From CAVXUB01 sp963764805 (GTDB lineage: Bacteria > Actinomycetota > Acidimicrobiia > Acidimicrobiales > Bog-793): a DNA stretch of 64,000 bases. The translations under genes were made by a program, and so were the position numbers. Where the stretch lies: assembly GCA_963764805.1 (NCBI GenBank), contig CAVXUB010000005.1:361397-425396 (forward strand). The letters are read 5' to 3'. Below, piece by piece: positions 56,161-64,000 of this stretch. Within the stretch, counting starts at the first letter, position 1. Each line of letters opens with the position of its first letter. The notes under the pieces were generated by a model that saw nothing but the letters and a program-made list of their open reading frames with translations, did no database searches and was not told the origin of the DNA.

Positions 56161-57174
56161 GTGGCAGCAACGAGCACGACCTCCGCCCGCACAGGCCTGC
56201 GTGTGAGCCCGGCGACGTTTCGCCGGATCGCCGATGCCACGACCTTCGCATTCGCGGCGATCATCGTCACGGGCGGCGCCGTGCGGCTAACCGGCTCCGG
56301 CCTCGGTTGCCCCGACTGGCCCGGCTGCTACCAGCATCATGCGGTGGCGGTCCTGTCGGTCCACCCGATGGTGGAGTTCGGCAACCGGTGCGTCACGATC
56401 GCGGTCGGCATCCTCACCGGTGCCACGATCGTGGCGGCATGGCTCCGCCAACCCCGCCGGCGAGAGCTTCTGTGGTTGTCGGTGGCGCTGCTCGGCGGCA
56501 TCGTCGCCCAAGCGATCATGGGCGGCATCGTCGTCCTCACGAAGCTCAACCCCTACTTCGTCATGACCCACTTCCTCCTCTCGCTCGCAGTCGTGGCGAC
56601 AGCGGTCTACCTCAGCCACAGAGCGCGCGTCCCCGATGGGCTCGCCTCGGCGCCGGCCGTCCCGGTCGTCGACCGGCCGCTCGTCTGGCTCGCCCGCCTG
56701 CTCCTCGGCGCGCTCTGCGTCGTGGTCACCGTGGGCACGGCGGTGTCCGGGGCGGGACCGCACACAGGGGACCCGAGCGTCTCGGTCTCACGTGTGCCGC
56801 TGGCCTTCCAGGAGGTGGCCGAGCTGCATTCCACGCTGGCGCTGTTCCTGATCGGGTTGACGCTGGCGTCCCTGTTCGCCTTCCGCCAGGCGCGGGCGCC
56901 CGAGCGCGTGCAGGCGCGGGGCCGGGTTCTCCTGGAGGTGATGGCGGTGCAGGGCGCACTTGGCTACACGCAGTACTTCCTGCACGACAACCCGCTCGTC
57001 GTCGGGATCCACATGCTCGGCGCGACGGGGCTGTTCGTGGCATCCGTCTGGTTCTACCTGTCGCTGTTCGAGCGGCGCGAGGCGAAGGCGACGCCGATCA
57101 CGAGAGCTGCCGCGGCCGGAGCCGACGCAGCCAAGCCAAGGCGTCCGGTCGAGACAGCACCCGCGAACGCCTGA
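56161..57174 (+). CDS. ctaA: Heme A synthase
   Basis: COX15/CtaA-type eight-helix enzyme (337 aa) oxidising the methyl group of heme O to make heme A. Motifs are TGGAVRLTGSGLGCPDWPGC, HPMVEFGNRCVT, MTHFLLSLAVV and ELHSTLALFLIG with the heme-ligand His residues. The Cys pair in CPDWPGC is conserved. GTG 56161 begins 7 bases after a TAGCAT -10-like box (56149-56154), so the mRNA may be leaderless. It pairs functionally with divergent ctaB. Confidence 0.92.
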   Translation: MAATSTTSARTGLRVSPATFRRIADATTFAFAAIIVTGGAVRLTGSGLGCPDWPGCYQHHAVAVLSVHPMVEFGNRCVTIAVGILTGATIVAAWLRQPRRRELLWLSVALLGGIVAQAIMGGIVVLTKLNPYFVMTHFLLSLAVVATAVYLSHRARVPDGLASAPAVPVVDRPLVWLARLLLGALCVVVTVGTAVSGAGPHTGDPSVSVSRVPLAFQEVAELHSTLALFLIGLTLASLFAFRQARAPERVQARGRVLLEVMAVQGALGYTQYFLHDNPLVVGIHMLGATGLFVASVWFYLSLFERREAKATPITRAAAAGADAAKPRRPVETAPANA

Positions 57175-57225
57175 ACGCGATGCCCGCGACTGGCCGGTAT
57201 CGCCGGATCGGCTCGGGCCGCACCG

Positions 57226-57513
57226 ATGGTGGCTCCCCTCGAGGTCGAGGAGATAGAGACCGGCGAGGTCGTGGTCCCGGATCGGCCTTGGCTGGTGATC
57301 GTCTGGAACGATCCCGTAAACCTCATGTCCTACGTCACCTTCGTCTTCCAGAAGCTCTTCGGGTACTCGTTCGCCAAGGCTGAGAGGCTGATGCTCGACG
57401 TCCACCAGAAAGGACGCGCGGTGGTATCGAGCGGACCCAAGGAACGAGCGGAGTACGACGTCATGCGCCTGCACGAGCACGGCCTCTGGGCGACGATGGA
57501 GCGGACGTCGTGA
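57226..57513 (+). CDS. clpS: ATP-dependent Clp protease adaptor ClpS
   Basis: A 95-aa adaptor that brings N-degron substrates to the Clp unfoldase. The core motifs are WNDPVNLMSYVTFVFQKLFGY (read in two pieces: WNDPVNLMSYV and FQKLFGY) and the second half MLDVHQKGRAVVSSGPKERAE. The N-terminal tail is acidic. Its stop overlaps the DUF2017 gene (4 bp), the usual actinobacterial pairing. Confidence 0.92.
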   Translation: MVAPLEVEEIETGEVVVPDRPWLVIVWNDPVNLMSYVTFVFQKLFGYSFAKAERLMLDVHQKGRAVVSSGPKERAEYDVMRLHEHGLWATMERTS

Positions 57514-58169
57514 GCTCGATGTTCCGACGGCGCCGGTTCCAGCGTCGCTCGGGAGGCGGATACGGGTTGCGGCTGGCGCCAAGCGAGAGGGCGCTGCTCA
57601 GGTCCTTGCCTGCCCAGATCGAGGAGCTGCTCGCGATGCCGGAGCCGCCCCCCAACCTCGGCAGGTTGTTTCCGCCCGCGTATCCGGACGATCCTGCGGC
57701 GGAACGTGGTTACCGTGACCTGATGCGTCGGGAGCTGCTCGAGCATCACCGGGGGGCGTTTCGCGCCCTTGCGGAGTCGGTCGACGCCCAGTCGCTGACC
57801 GAGGACCAGGCGGCCGGTTGGATGACGGCGTTCAACGACGTCCGGCTGATCCTCGGAACCACGCTCGCCGTAACCGACGATTGGGAGCCGGACTTCGACG
57901 ACCCCGCTACCCGTGACGTGTCGGTTCTCTACCTCTTTCTCGCCGAGCTGCAGAGCGATCTGATCGAGGCGATGTCGGCGGGTCTGCCCGATCTGCCGGG
58001 CGAGGAGGCGGAGTTCCTGGCAGACCCGTGGGGTGATCCTCCCGCGGGTATGCGCTGGGCGCCTCCAGGCGCACCTCCTGTGGCCGACGCGACCCAAGCC
58101 CCCACCTATCGTGGCCCGCAGGGGGGAACCACGCCTCCGCCAGGTACGGACGAGAGGGGCGGGGATTGA
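57510..58169 (+). CDS. DUF2017 family protein (AosR-like)
   Basis: A 219-aa helical protein. The core LRLAPSERALLRSLPAQIEEL, then GRLFPPAYPDDPAAERGYRD and WMTAFNDVRLILGTTLAVTDD match DUF2017. The mycobacterial member beside clpS, AosR, is an oxidative-stress responsive regulator that works with an extracytoplasmic sigma factor; whether this protein does so is unknown. The Pro-rich tail is not conserved. It overlaps clpS and the next gene. Confidence 0.85.
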   Translation: MSSMFRRRRFQRRSGGGYGLRLAPSERALLRSLPAQIEELLAMPEPPPNLGRLFPPAYPDDPAAERGYRDLMRRELLEHHRGAFRALAESVDAQSLTEDQAAGWMTAFNDVRLILGTTLAVTDDWEPDFDDPATRDVSVLYLFLAELQSDLIEAMSAGLPDLPGEEAEFLADPWGDPPAGMRWAPPGAPPVADATQAPTYRGPQGGTTPPPGTDERGGD

Positions 58170-59530
58170 GCTCCCGCCCACGGATGCTCACCATCATGGG
58201 CTCCGGCGAAACGAGCCCGACGATGGTCAAGGTGCACCGCGCCATCCTCGGGCGGCTTGGCCCGCCACCCGTCGACGCGGTGCTGCTCGACACCCCGTTC
58301 GGCTTCCAGGAGAACGCGAAAGAGATAGCGGCTCGAGCGATCGCCTACTTCGACGAGAGCTTGCAGACCAAGATCGAGGTGGCATCGGGCGACGCCGAGG
58401 CGCGCCTTGGCACTGGGCACGGCACCGGATCACGCTTCGCCGAGGAGCACATGGTTGCCAAGGTTCGGTCGGCTCGCTACGTGTTCGCCGGGCCCGGCAG
58501 CCCGAGTTATGCGCTGCGGATGTGGCGGGCATCAGCCGTCCCCCAGCTGCTCGATGAGAAGCTGGCAGACTTCGGCGGGGTCACCTTCGCCAGTGCGGCC
58601 GCCCTCACGCTCGGGATTGCCACGCTCCCCGTCTATGAGATCTACAAGGTCGGCGAGGACCCGCGCTGGCTGGAAGGGCTCGACATACTCGGCCACGCCT
58701 GCGGGCTCTCGGCGGCGGTTCTGCCCCACTACAACAACGCCGAGGGGGGCACTCACGACACGCGCTTCTGCTACCTCGGCGAGCGTCGTCTGGCACCGCT
58801 CGAGCGGGAGCTGCCGCCGGGATCGTTCGTCCTCGGGATCGACGAGCACACGTCGTTGTCGATCGATCTTGGTGAGATGACAGCCACCGTGGCTGGGATC
58901 GGGGTCGTGACAGTCCGTAGCGGCGGCCGGTCGGCAACGTTCCCGGCCGGCTCCGTCCTGGAGGTCGACGACATCCAGCGGGCGGCACGAGAGCTTGCAA
59001 TGGGAGGCGGGTCAGAACTGGCAGGCCCAGGGGAGCTCGAGAGTCCCGGCGCGGGCGCTGGCGAAGGCGCGGTCGAGGGCGTCGGGAGCACCGCCGGGGG
59101 TCAGGCGGGGGGCCCTTTGCCGGCTTCGGCCCCGATCACGGCTCTGGTGCGTGAGCACGAGAGGGCCTTCGCCGATGCTCTGGAGGCGCGGGACGCCGAT
59201 GCGGCCGTGGAGGCGATCCTCGCCCTCGAGTCCGACATCTACGCGTGGTCGGCCGACATCCCGGGCAGCGACGAGCTCAGCCGTGCCCGTTCTCGAATGC
59301 GATCGATGGTGGTCGAGCTCGGGACGCTGGCCAAGGTGGGCGCCCGCGACCCCGCCGAAGTGGTCGGCCCCTTCGTCGAGGCGATGCTCGGGATGCGCCG
59401 TTCGGCCCGGGAAGCAAGGCGTTTCGAAGATTCCGACGCCATTAGGGACCAGTTGGTGAGTCTCGGCATCGAGGTCAAGGACACCCGTGACGGTGTCCTC
59501 TGGACCCTGCGGGAGGACGGCGCCGGCTGA
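58166..59530 (+). CDS. Peptidase S51/glutamine-amidotransferase-like domain fused to a CysS C-terminal-like domain
   Basis: A 454-aa two-domain protein. Residues ~1-260 resemble the S51 (dipeptidase E/cyanophycinase) fold: LTIMGSGETSPTM, LLDTPFGFQENAKEIA, YVFAGPGSPSYAL and a nucleophile-like elbow TFASAAALTLG. After a Gly/Glu linker, residues ~320-450 are helical and end RRFEDSDAIRDQLVSLGIEV then KDTRDGVLWTL, closely resembling the anticodon-binding tail of cysteinyl-tRNA synthetase. No synthetase catalytic domain is present. The joint function is unknown. It starts overlapping the DUF2017 stop. Confidence 0.72.
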   Translation: MSSRPRMLTIMGSGETSPTMVKVHRAILGRLGPPPVDAVLLDTPFGFQENAKEIAARAIAYFDESLQTKIEVASGDAEARLGTGHGTGSRFAEEHMVAKVRSARYVFAGPGSPSYALRMWRASAVPQLLDEKLADFGGVTFASAAALTLGIATLPVYEIYKVGEDPRWLEGLDILGHACGLSAAVLPHYNNAEGGTHDTRFCYLGERRLAPLERELPPGSFVLGIDEHTSLSIDLGEMTATVAGIGVVTVRSGGRSATFPAGSVLEVDDIQRAARELAMGGGSELAGPGELESPGAGAGEGAVEGVGSTAGGQAGGPLPASAPITALVREHERAFADALEARDADAAVEAILALESDIYAWSADIPGSDELSRARSRMRSMVVELGTLAKVGARDPAEVVGPFVEAMLGMRRSAREARRFEDSDAIRDQLVSLGIEVKDTRDGVLWTLREDGAG

Positions 59531-59638
59531 GCGTTCGTGGCACTCGACATCGACCGTGCCCAGGGCTGTCCAGCGGTGTCAAGGCGTCAGAGGGCGATTG
59601 GTAGGCTCTTCGGGCCCGACCGGGACCTTCGGTCACCC

Positions 59639-59711
59639 GCCCCCATCGTCCAGCGGCCCAGGACATCGCCCTTTCAAGGCGGAAACACGGGTTCGAATCC
59701 CGTTGGGGGTG
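59639..59711 (+). tRNA. tRNA-Glu (UUC anticodon)
   Basis: A 73-nt cloverleaf. The acceptor stem pairs GCCCCCA with TGGGGGT (first pair G-U), the D arm is GTCC-AGCGGCCCA-GGAC, and the anticodon arm CGCC-CTTTCAA-GGCG gives UUC. The T arm is ACGGG-TTCGAAT-CCCGT. The discriminator is G and no full CCA is encoded. Its 3' end is the first copy of a 12-bp tandem array, and an integrase remnant follows, so it is a likely integration target. Confidence 0.93.
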
Positions 59712-59762
59712 CCGTCTGGGGGTGCCGTTGGGGGTGCCGTTGGGGGTGCCGTTGGGGGTGCC
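59702..59762 (+). repeat. Five tandem copies of the tRNA-Glu 3' end
   Basis: The 12-mer GTTGGGGGTGCC occurs at 59702, 59727, 59739 and 59751, with a 13-bp variant GTCTGGGGGTGCC at 59714. The first copy is the tRNA acceptor end itself. Five G5 tracts spaced 7-8 bases apart also give strong G-quadruplex potential. Confidence 0.92.
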
Positions 59763-59895
59763 GGCTAAAGTGGTAGTGCAGAGGCCATGGCGCCTCCCCC
59801 CTCCGAGTGCCTGATACACCCAATTGGAAATCTGAATTGGTTATCACGGGCCGAACAACGGGCCGAAACGCCCGGCTCGGACAGGGAGGGCGGCG

Positions 59896-60602
59896 ATGGC
59901 GGGTCACGTGGTGAAGCGGGGCGCCAACTCTTGGCGGCTCCACGCGTTCGTCGGGCTGGATGCGAGGGGCCGCCGGCGCGGGGACGCGACCAAGACCGTC
60001 CACGGGACGAAGCGGGAGGCCGACCGGGCGCTCGCCGCGTTCGTGAACGAGGTGAGCCGGGACCGGACGGCGACGGCGGCCGCTGAGCCGGTCACGGTCA
60101 TGGAGGTGCTCAACGAGCTGGCTCGACGTCAAGGCGCCGACGCTCGCGCCGGCTACGGTCGACCGCTACAAGACCGCCTTCAAGCACATCGAGCCGGCAA
60201 TCGGGTCGATGAAGGTCGCCCGGCTCCGGCCTGCCGACGCCGAGGACCTCTACTCGTCGATGCTGGCCAAGGGCCAGTCAGGCGCTTCGATCCGCAAGGC
60301 GGCCCACTGGGCGCTCCGCCAGTCGCTGGCCTGGGCGCACCGGCGCGGCTACAGGCGATGATCGCCACCGACAGCGTCGGGCTTCCCCCGCTCAACGAGC
60401 GCAAGGTCGAGCCGCCGGCGTCCCTCACGCCCGGGTCTACGACCTCCGCCACCACTCGGCGACAACCCTGCTGAAGAACGGCGCAAGCGTCGGAGAAGTC
60501 ATGGACCGACACGGCTGGCGATCCGTCCAGATGGTCAACCGCTACCGCCACCTGCTCGACGCCCAGGACCACCAAGCCGCCATCACGCTCGAAAACGCGT
60601 AG
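59896..60602 (+). pseudogene. Tyrosine recombinase (phage-type integrase) remnant
   Basis: Pieces of one integrase lie in several frames. The N-terminal arm-binding part reads MAGHVVKRGANSWRLHAFVG and KTVHGTKREADRALAAF. The core-binding part reads TVDRYKTAFKHIEPAIGSMK and ending SLAWAHRRGY. The C-terminal part has VYDLRHHSATTLLKNGASVG and the nucleophile Tyr in VNRYRHLLD. The section with the first catalytic Arg is missing, and frames change near 60120, 60355 and 60430. It is therefore inactive. It sits 185 bp after tRNA-Glu, as expected for an element integrated there. Confidence 0.85.
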
Positions 60603-60622
60603 TCCTAGCGTCATTGATGAAT

Positions 60623-60655
60623 ATGCTAATTCGCGGTCCGATTAGCATGATTAGC
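60623..60655. promoter_or_regulatory. Inverted repeat upstream of the Fic gene, candidate operator
   Basis: ATGCTAAT at 60623-60630 and ATTAGCAT at 60641-60648 form a perfect 8-bp inverted repeat with a 10-bp spacer. A direct repeat GATTAGC occurs at 60640 and 60649. This AT-rich element ends 15 bases before the Fic start and is a candidate autoregulatory site. Confidence 0.55.
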
Positions 60656-60669
60656 GGAAGGTTGGTCAG

Positions 60670-61763
60670 TTGCGGAGCTTCGTCGACCTCGAACGGCTCA
60701 TAGGCGCTGTTCCCGCCGGCATCGTCACGCGTCGCAGCACCGTAGACGCCGGACGCGGCTCGGAGGCGCTCTACGCAGGCCAGCTTCCCGGGCTGTTGAA
60801 GGAGCTCGCCGACGCGGCCCGTGTCGAGTCCGTCGTGGCGTCTTCGGCGATCGAGGGCGTCGTGGTCGAGCAGGGCCGCGCCGAGCGGATCATCCAGGGC
60901 GCCGACCAGCGGCTCAGAAAGCGCAACGAGCAGGAGCTGGCCGGCTACCGCGATGCGCTCGACTACCTCTTCCAGGACGAGCCGGGTGCGTTGGCAATCG
61001 GCCTCGTCCTGCACCTGCACCGTCTGCTGTTCGGGCGAACAGGAGGCGGCGGCGGCCAGTTCAAGACCGTGGACAACCTCGTCGTCGACCGGCACCCGGA
61101 CGGCACCAGCTCGGTGCGCTTCATGCCAGTCAGCGCGGTGGACACCCCCTTCTACGTCACCGAGCTGATCGAGAGGTACCTGGCAGCCGTCGGAGGCGAT
61201 CACCACCCGGTCCTCCTCGACGGCCTATTCATGCTCGACTTCCTCACCATCCACCCGTTCGTCGACGGGAACGGACGCGTATCCCGCCTCCTGACCACCA
61301 GGCTCCTGTCGGAGACGGGGTACGGCGTCGGGCGCTACATCTCGATCGAAGGTCTGGTCTACGTGTGGCGGGACGATTACTACGACGCACTGGCGGCGTC
61401 GACGGCGAGGTGGCACGAAGGGTCGCACGACCCCTGGCCCTGGCTGCGGTTCTTCGTCGGGGTGTGGCGGACGCCTACCAGCAGTTCGCCGACCGAGCCG
61501 ACGACCGTCGGTCAGGCGAGACGAAACAGGAACGAGTGCGACGCTTCGTTCTCGAGCACGCAGCCCGGTCCGTCGGGATGGCGGACATCAGGCGGGCCGT
61601 CCCGGGTGTCAGCGACCAGACGGTGCGCCTGGTCTTGCGGCAGCTGAAGGACGCCGGCCTCATCAGGCCGACGGGTGCGGGCCGCGGAGCCGGTGGGTAC
61701 GCACATGAGGTTGCCAACGCCCTGATTGCGCACTCCGTGGGTAGGTCCACCACCTCGACTTGA
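60670..61763 (+). CDS. Fic-domain protein with C-terminal winged helix (one apparent frameshift)
   Basis: About 364 aa when joined; TTG start. Fic enzymes transfer AMP or similar groups to proteins. An N-terminal inhibitory-type motif SSAIEG lies near residue 59, and the catalytic motif HPFVDGNGRVSRLL is complete, with the acceptor His. The C-terminal part, in another frame, reads ETKQERVRRFVLEHAARSVG then DQTVRLVLRQLKDAGLI, a winged-helix DNA-binding domain. One missing base near 61458-61466 (GVWRTP versus GVVADAYQQF) explains the split. It lies in the decayed island, so error and real decay are both possible. Confidence 0.83.
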
Positions 61764-62095
61764 CTTGTCCACACCCGTACGCGAGCGGCGCCTATCCGAG
61801 GGAATATTGTCAGGCCGGCAAATCGTCGATCACGGCGGCGGCCGTACGGGCCAGTCGGATCGAAAGGTATCCGGCGGCCCGACTGTGACGTGTACGCCCT
61901 ACTGCTTGACCGTGCGTGGCTCGGAACGATGGCCGGCCGCTAGACCCCCTGCGAGGTCGAGTACTCGCAGGTCCCAGCGCACCTCTCCGTCGTCCAGCTG
62001 GTGCAATTCGACAACCTCACCGAGGGCGGAAAAACCACTCGGAAGTGTCCTCGGCGCTTCCGTCTGTGAACGGGTGCTGTGCGTACGCGAAGAGC
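61764..62095. other. Degenerate stretch in the island
   Basis: I see no intact gene. A minus-strand open frame at 61899-62099 (67 codons; contains LGEVVELHQLDDGEVRWDL) has protein-like composition and may be the tail of a lost gene, but it has no clear start and no family I recognise. Confidence 0.35.
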
Positions 62096-62245
62096 TCAAG
62101 CGCTGCTTGTCGATTCCTGTCCCCGCTGTGGATCTCGGTTACACCCCTCGGCGACGATGCTGACGGCCTGCCGAGCATGGATGCCACCAGCAGCAAGCGC
62201 GAACACGGCGGCCGCCAGGAGCGGCCCCGTGTCGACGATCAGCAC
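62096..62245 (-). pseudogene. Truncated PIN-domain toxin (VapC-like) remnant
   Basis: Starting one codon step after the antitoxin stop, GTG 62245 opens LIVDTGPLLAAA, the conserved first strand of PIN-domain toxins with the first acidic active-site residue. The rest of a ~130-aa PIN domain is absent; after LLAAA the sequence is unrelated and stops at 62096. I read it as an inactivated toxin gene. Confidence 0.6.
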
Positions 62246-62488
62246 TCAGTCGTGCCCGAAGCCCTCGGCCAACAGCTCGTCCGCCTCGGCAGCGCCACGG
62301 GTCGATCCTGACGATCCGATGGCCGCGAAGGCAAGATGTCGGTGAGCCGGCGGTACCTCGTCGGTGGCGGCCGGCAGGTGTGAAGAGATGGTATCGATCG
62401 CCACTTGCTCGGGGCTTACATGGCACGCTTCGGCCACCTCGGTCACCCGGCGGGCGAGATCCTCGGGAAGGTGGACGGTGAGTGCCAC
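62246..62488 (-). CDS. VapB-like antitoxin
   Basis: An 80-aa protein from GTG 62488. The N-terminus VALTVHLPEDLARRVTEVA followed by SPEQVAIDTISSHLP looks like a short DNA-binding antitoxin; the C-terminus ends ADELLAEGFGHD, as in many VapB proteins that clamp a PIN toxin. The adjacent toxin gene is truncated, so this is an orphan. An upstream extension to 62557 is less likely. Confidence 0.6.
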   Translation of the reverse strand: MALTVHLPEDLARRVTEVAEACHVSPEQVAIDTISSHLPAATDEVPPAHRHLAFAAIGSSGSTRGAAEADELLAEGFGHD

Positions 62489-62731
62489 ACGACAAGCGTA
62501 GGCGCTAGCAGCCGACCTGCCTCGCACACCTCGGGGCCGGCCCGGGCGGATGCACATCTATGAGAATGGGCACGTCTCCCCGTCCGGCAACGCCATCGTG
62601 ACCCGTCGCCGAAGCCCTCGACGCCTCCTGCGACTTCCTGCTCGTCGACGGCGCCCCCCGCCGAGACCCGACCGAGCCTGACCTATTGACCGACTGAGGT
62701 TGCAGATCGCTGCTTGCGTAATCTCGCGGGG

Positions 62732-64000
62732 ATGCCGGGCGACGTCGGCGAGAGCAAGCGATCGATCGCAAGGGATGCGGAGCGATCCTTTGTCCCGGCC
62801 AGCGCGCTACTCGTCTCCGAAGTCGAACGGCTCCGAGAGGAGTTAGCGCGGCGAGAACCGAAATCGGCCGGCTCATGGAGGAGAACGCGCACCTCCGATC
62901 GATCGGGCAGCGGCCGGCAGAACCCGAACGGGCTACGAATGTCCACCTTGCACAGCGGATCCCGAGCCTCTTCGCAGCCGCTCGCGGCCCAAATGCCACA
63001 GTCGACGGCGACTCGCCGGCGGAGGACAAGGTCCGCTTGTTCAGGTCACTGTTTGAAGGGCGCGACGACGTCTACGCCCAGCGCTGGGAGAACCCTCGCA
63101 CCAAGAAGTCCGGTTGGTCGCCGGTCACCCTCGACGGACATCGATCCCCAGCTCGACGCTATGTGCCGATGGACGACGACGTCGTGCGGTCACACCTCTC
63201 TGGTCGGATCACAGCGGGCGTGTACCCGCTGGTCGACGGCGACCGGTGCCTTTTCCTCGCTTGCGACTTCGACAAGGCTTCGTGGGCTCGACGCCCTGGC
63301 ACTCCTGGAAGTGTGCGTCGATGTCGGTGTTCCCGCGTGCCTGGAGCGGTCACGCTCCGGAAACGGAGCGCACGTCTGGACCTTCTTCGACGAACCCGTC
63401 GAGGCCGCCGTCGCCCGCCGGCTCGGCACGGGACTGCTCCGCGAGACGATGAGCCTCCGCGCCGAAGTCGACCTCGGTAGTTACGACAGGCTCTTCCCGG
63501 CGCAGGACTTCGTGCCACAGAAGGGTTTCGGGAACCTGATCGCCTTGCCGCTGCAAGGCGCCTCACGGAAGAAGGGCAACACCCTGTTTCTGGAACCGGC
63601 AACGATGGAGCCGTGGCCCGACCAGTGGGCGTTCCTCTCCTCGGTCCGCAGGCTGTCGGCGGCAGAAGCCAAGAGCATCGGTGACGCCATACACGTTGAT
63701 GCCGGTCCGGGCTCCGCCGGGTCGAGGAATCATGCGCGTCCCCGGGCGTCCAGACCCCTCGCCTCCGCCATTGGTGCATGCCACCCTCGGCGCGATGGTG
63801 GGAATCGACCGGATAGGGCTCCCGCCCGGGCTCGTCGCCTCGCTGAAGCACCTGGCTTCCATACACAATCCCGACTTCTACGAGAAGGAGCGGCAACGGC
63901 GCTCGACCCGCAACTTGCCGAGGATGCTCCGCTTCTACGAGGAGGATCTCGACACGCTCTACCTCCCCGCGGTCTGCAGGAGGAGGCCACCAAGCTCTTG
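62732..64000 (+). pseudogene. TOTE-type primase (AEP)-helicase gene, frameshifted and cut by the window end
   Basis: Four or five frames together give the N-terminal part of a TOTE conflict-system protein. In order: a coiled coil (VSEVERLREELAR, EIGRLMEENAHLRSI), then KVRLFRSLFEGRDDVYAQRW, CLFLACDFDKASW (primase acidic motif), LERSRSGNGAHVWTFFDEPV, LGSYDRLFPAQDFVP, GFGNLIALPLQG, EPWPDQWAFLSSVRRLS, and the start of the helicase part (GIDRIGLPPGLVASLKHLAS, NPDFYEKERQRRSTRNLPRM). Frame changes lie near 62850, 63285, 63700-63735 and 63972. The Cys-rich segment usual after the WENPRTKKSGWSP region seems absent. As it stands it is inactive. Confidence 0.75.

Noticed and set aside
62505..63029. 174-codon minus-strand gene
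   Set aside because: Arg/Ser-rich shadow opposite the TOTE coiled coil and primase start.

Overview
The window is 64 kb of high-GC DNA with many GTG and TTG starts and tightly overlapping ATGA/GTGA gene junctions. It looks like a chromosomal segment of an actinobacterium. The cytochrome bcc-aa3 set (diheme QcrC, four-subunit oxidase with CtaF), the ClpS-DUF2017 pair, the SenX3/RegX3-like regulators and the coproporphyrin-type heme genes fit Actinomycetota. An Acidimicrobiia-like lineage is my guess, but no marker here proves it.

Layout. 0.2-4.1 kb: a broken small gene, an ABC-2 exporter, an ammonium transporter. 4.2-8.6 kb: a secreted CHAP hydrolase with a seven-repeat domain, the sulfolipid enzyme SqdB, a VKOR-DUF4190 fusion. 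8.6-23 kb: ctaE-qcrC-qcrA-qcrB, hemE-hemH-hemY-lnt, GtrA, TesB, and ctaC-ctaD-ctaF. 23-32 kb: TatA and a fatty/branched-acid block (crotonase, thiolase-like enzyme, TetR, acyl-CoA dehydrogenase, nitronate monooxygenase, fused E1 alpha-beta). 32-37 kb: pstB-pstS-pstC-pstA with a divergent response regulator and a PHO-box-like repeat. 37-42.5 kb: putA-ocd-argZ, a complete predicted arginine to glutamate route. 42.7-44.8 kb: phoU and an amidase. 44.8-50.9 kb: a five-gene T4SS-like module with no relaxase. 51-59.5 kb: a two-component system, an ABC exporter, ctaB/ctaA, clpS-DUF2017 and a glutamine-amidotransferase-like/CysS-tail fusion. 59.6-64 kb: tRNA-Glu(UUC) followed by a decayed island with an integrase remnant, Fic protein, VapBC remnant and a broken TOTE-type primase gene that runs off the window end.

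How it fits together. The respiratory genes form one bcc-aa3 branch, and the same window supplies heme synthesis (hemE/H/Y) and heme O/A conversion (ctaB/ctaA). Phosphate uptake (pst, phoU, RegX3-like regulator) and nitrogen use (amt, argZ-ocd-putA) are the main nutrient themes. The acyl-CoA genes appear to be one TetR-controlled operon with a visible operator.

Caution. At least eight otherwise intact-looking genes (amt, lnt, tesB, putA, DUF6112, a RegX3-like regulator, an ABC permease, fic) are split by apparent single-base indels, several of them in short homopolymers. In the core genes I read these as probable sequencing or assembly errors. The island after tRNA-Glu shows denser lesions and real deletions and looks genuinely decayed.
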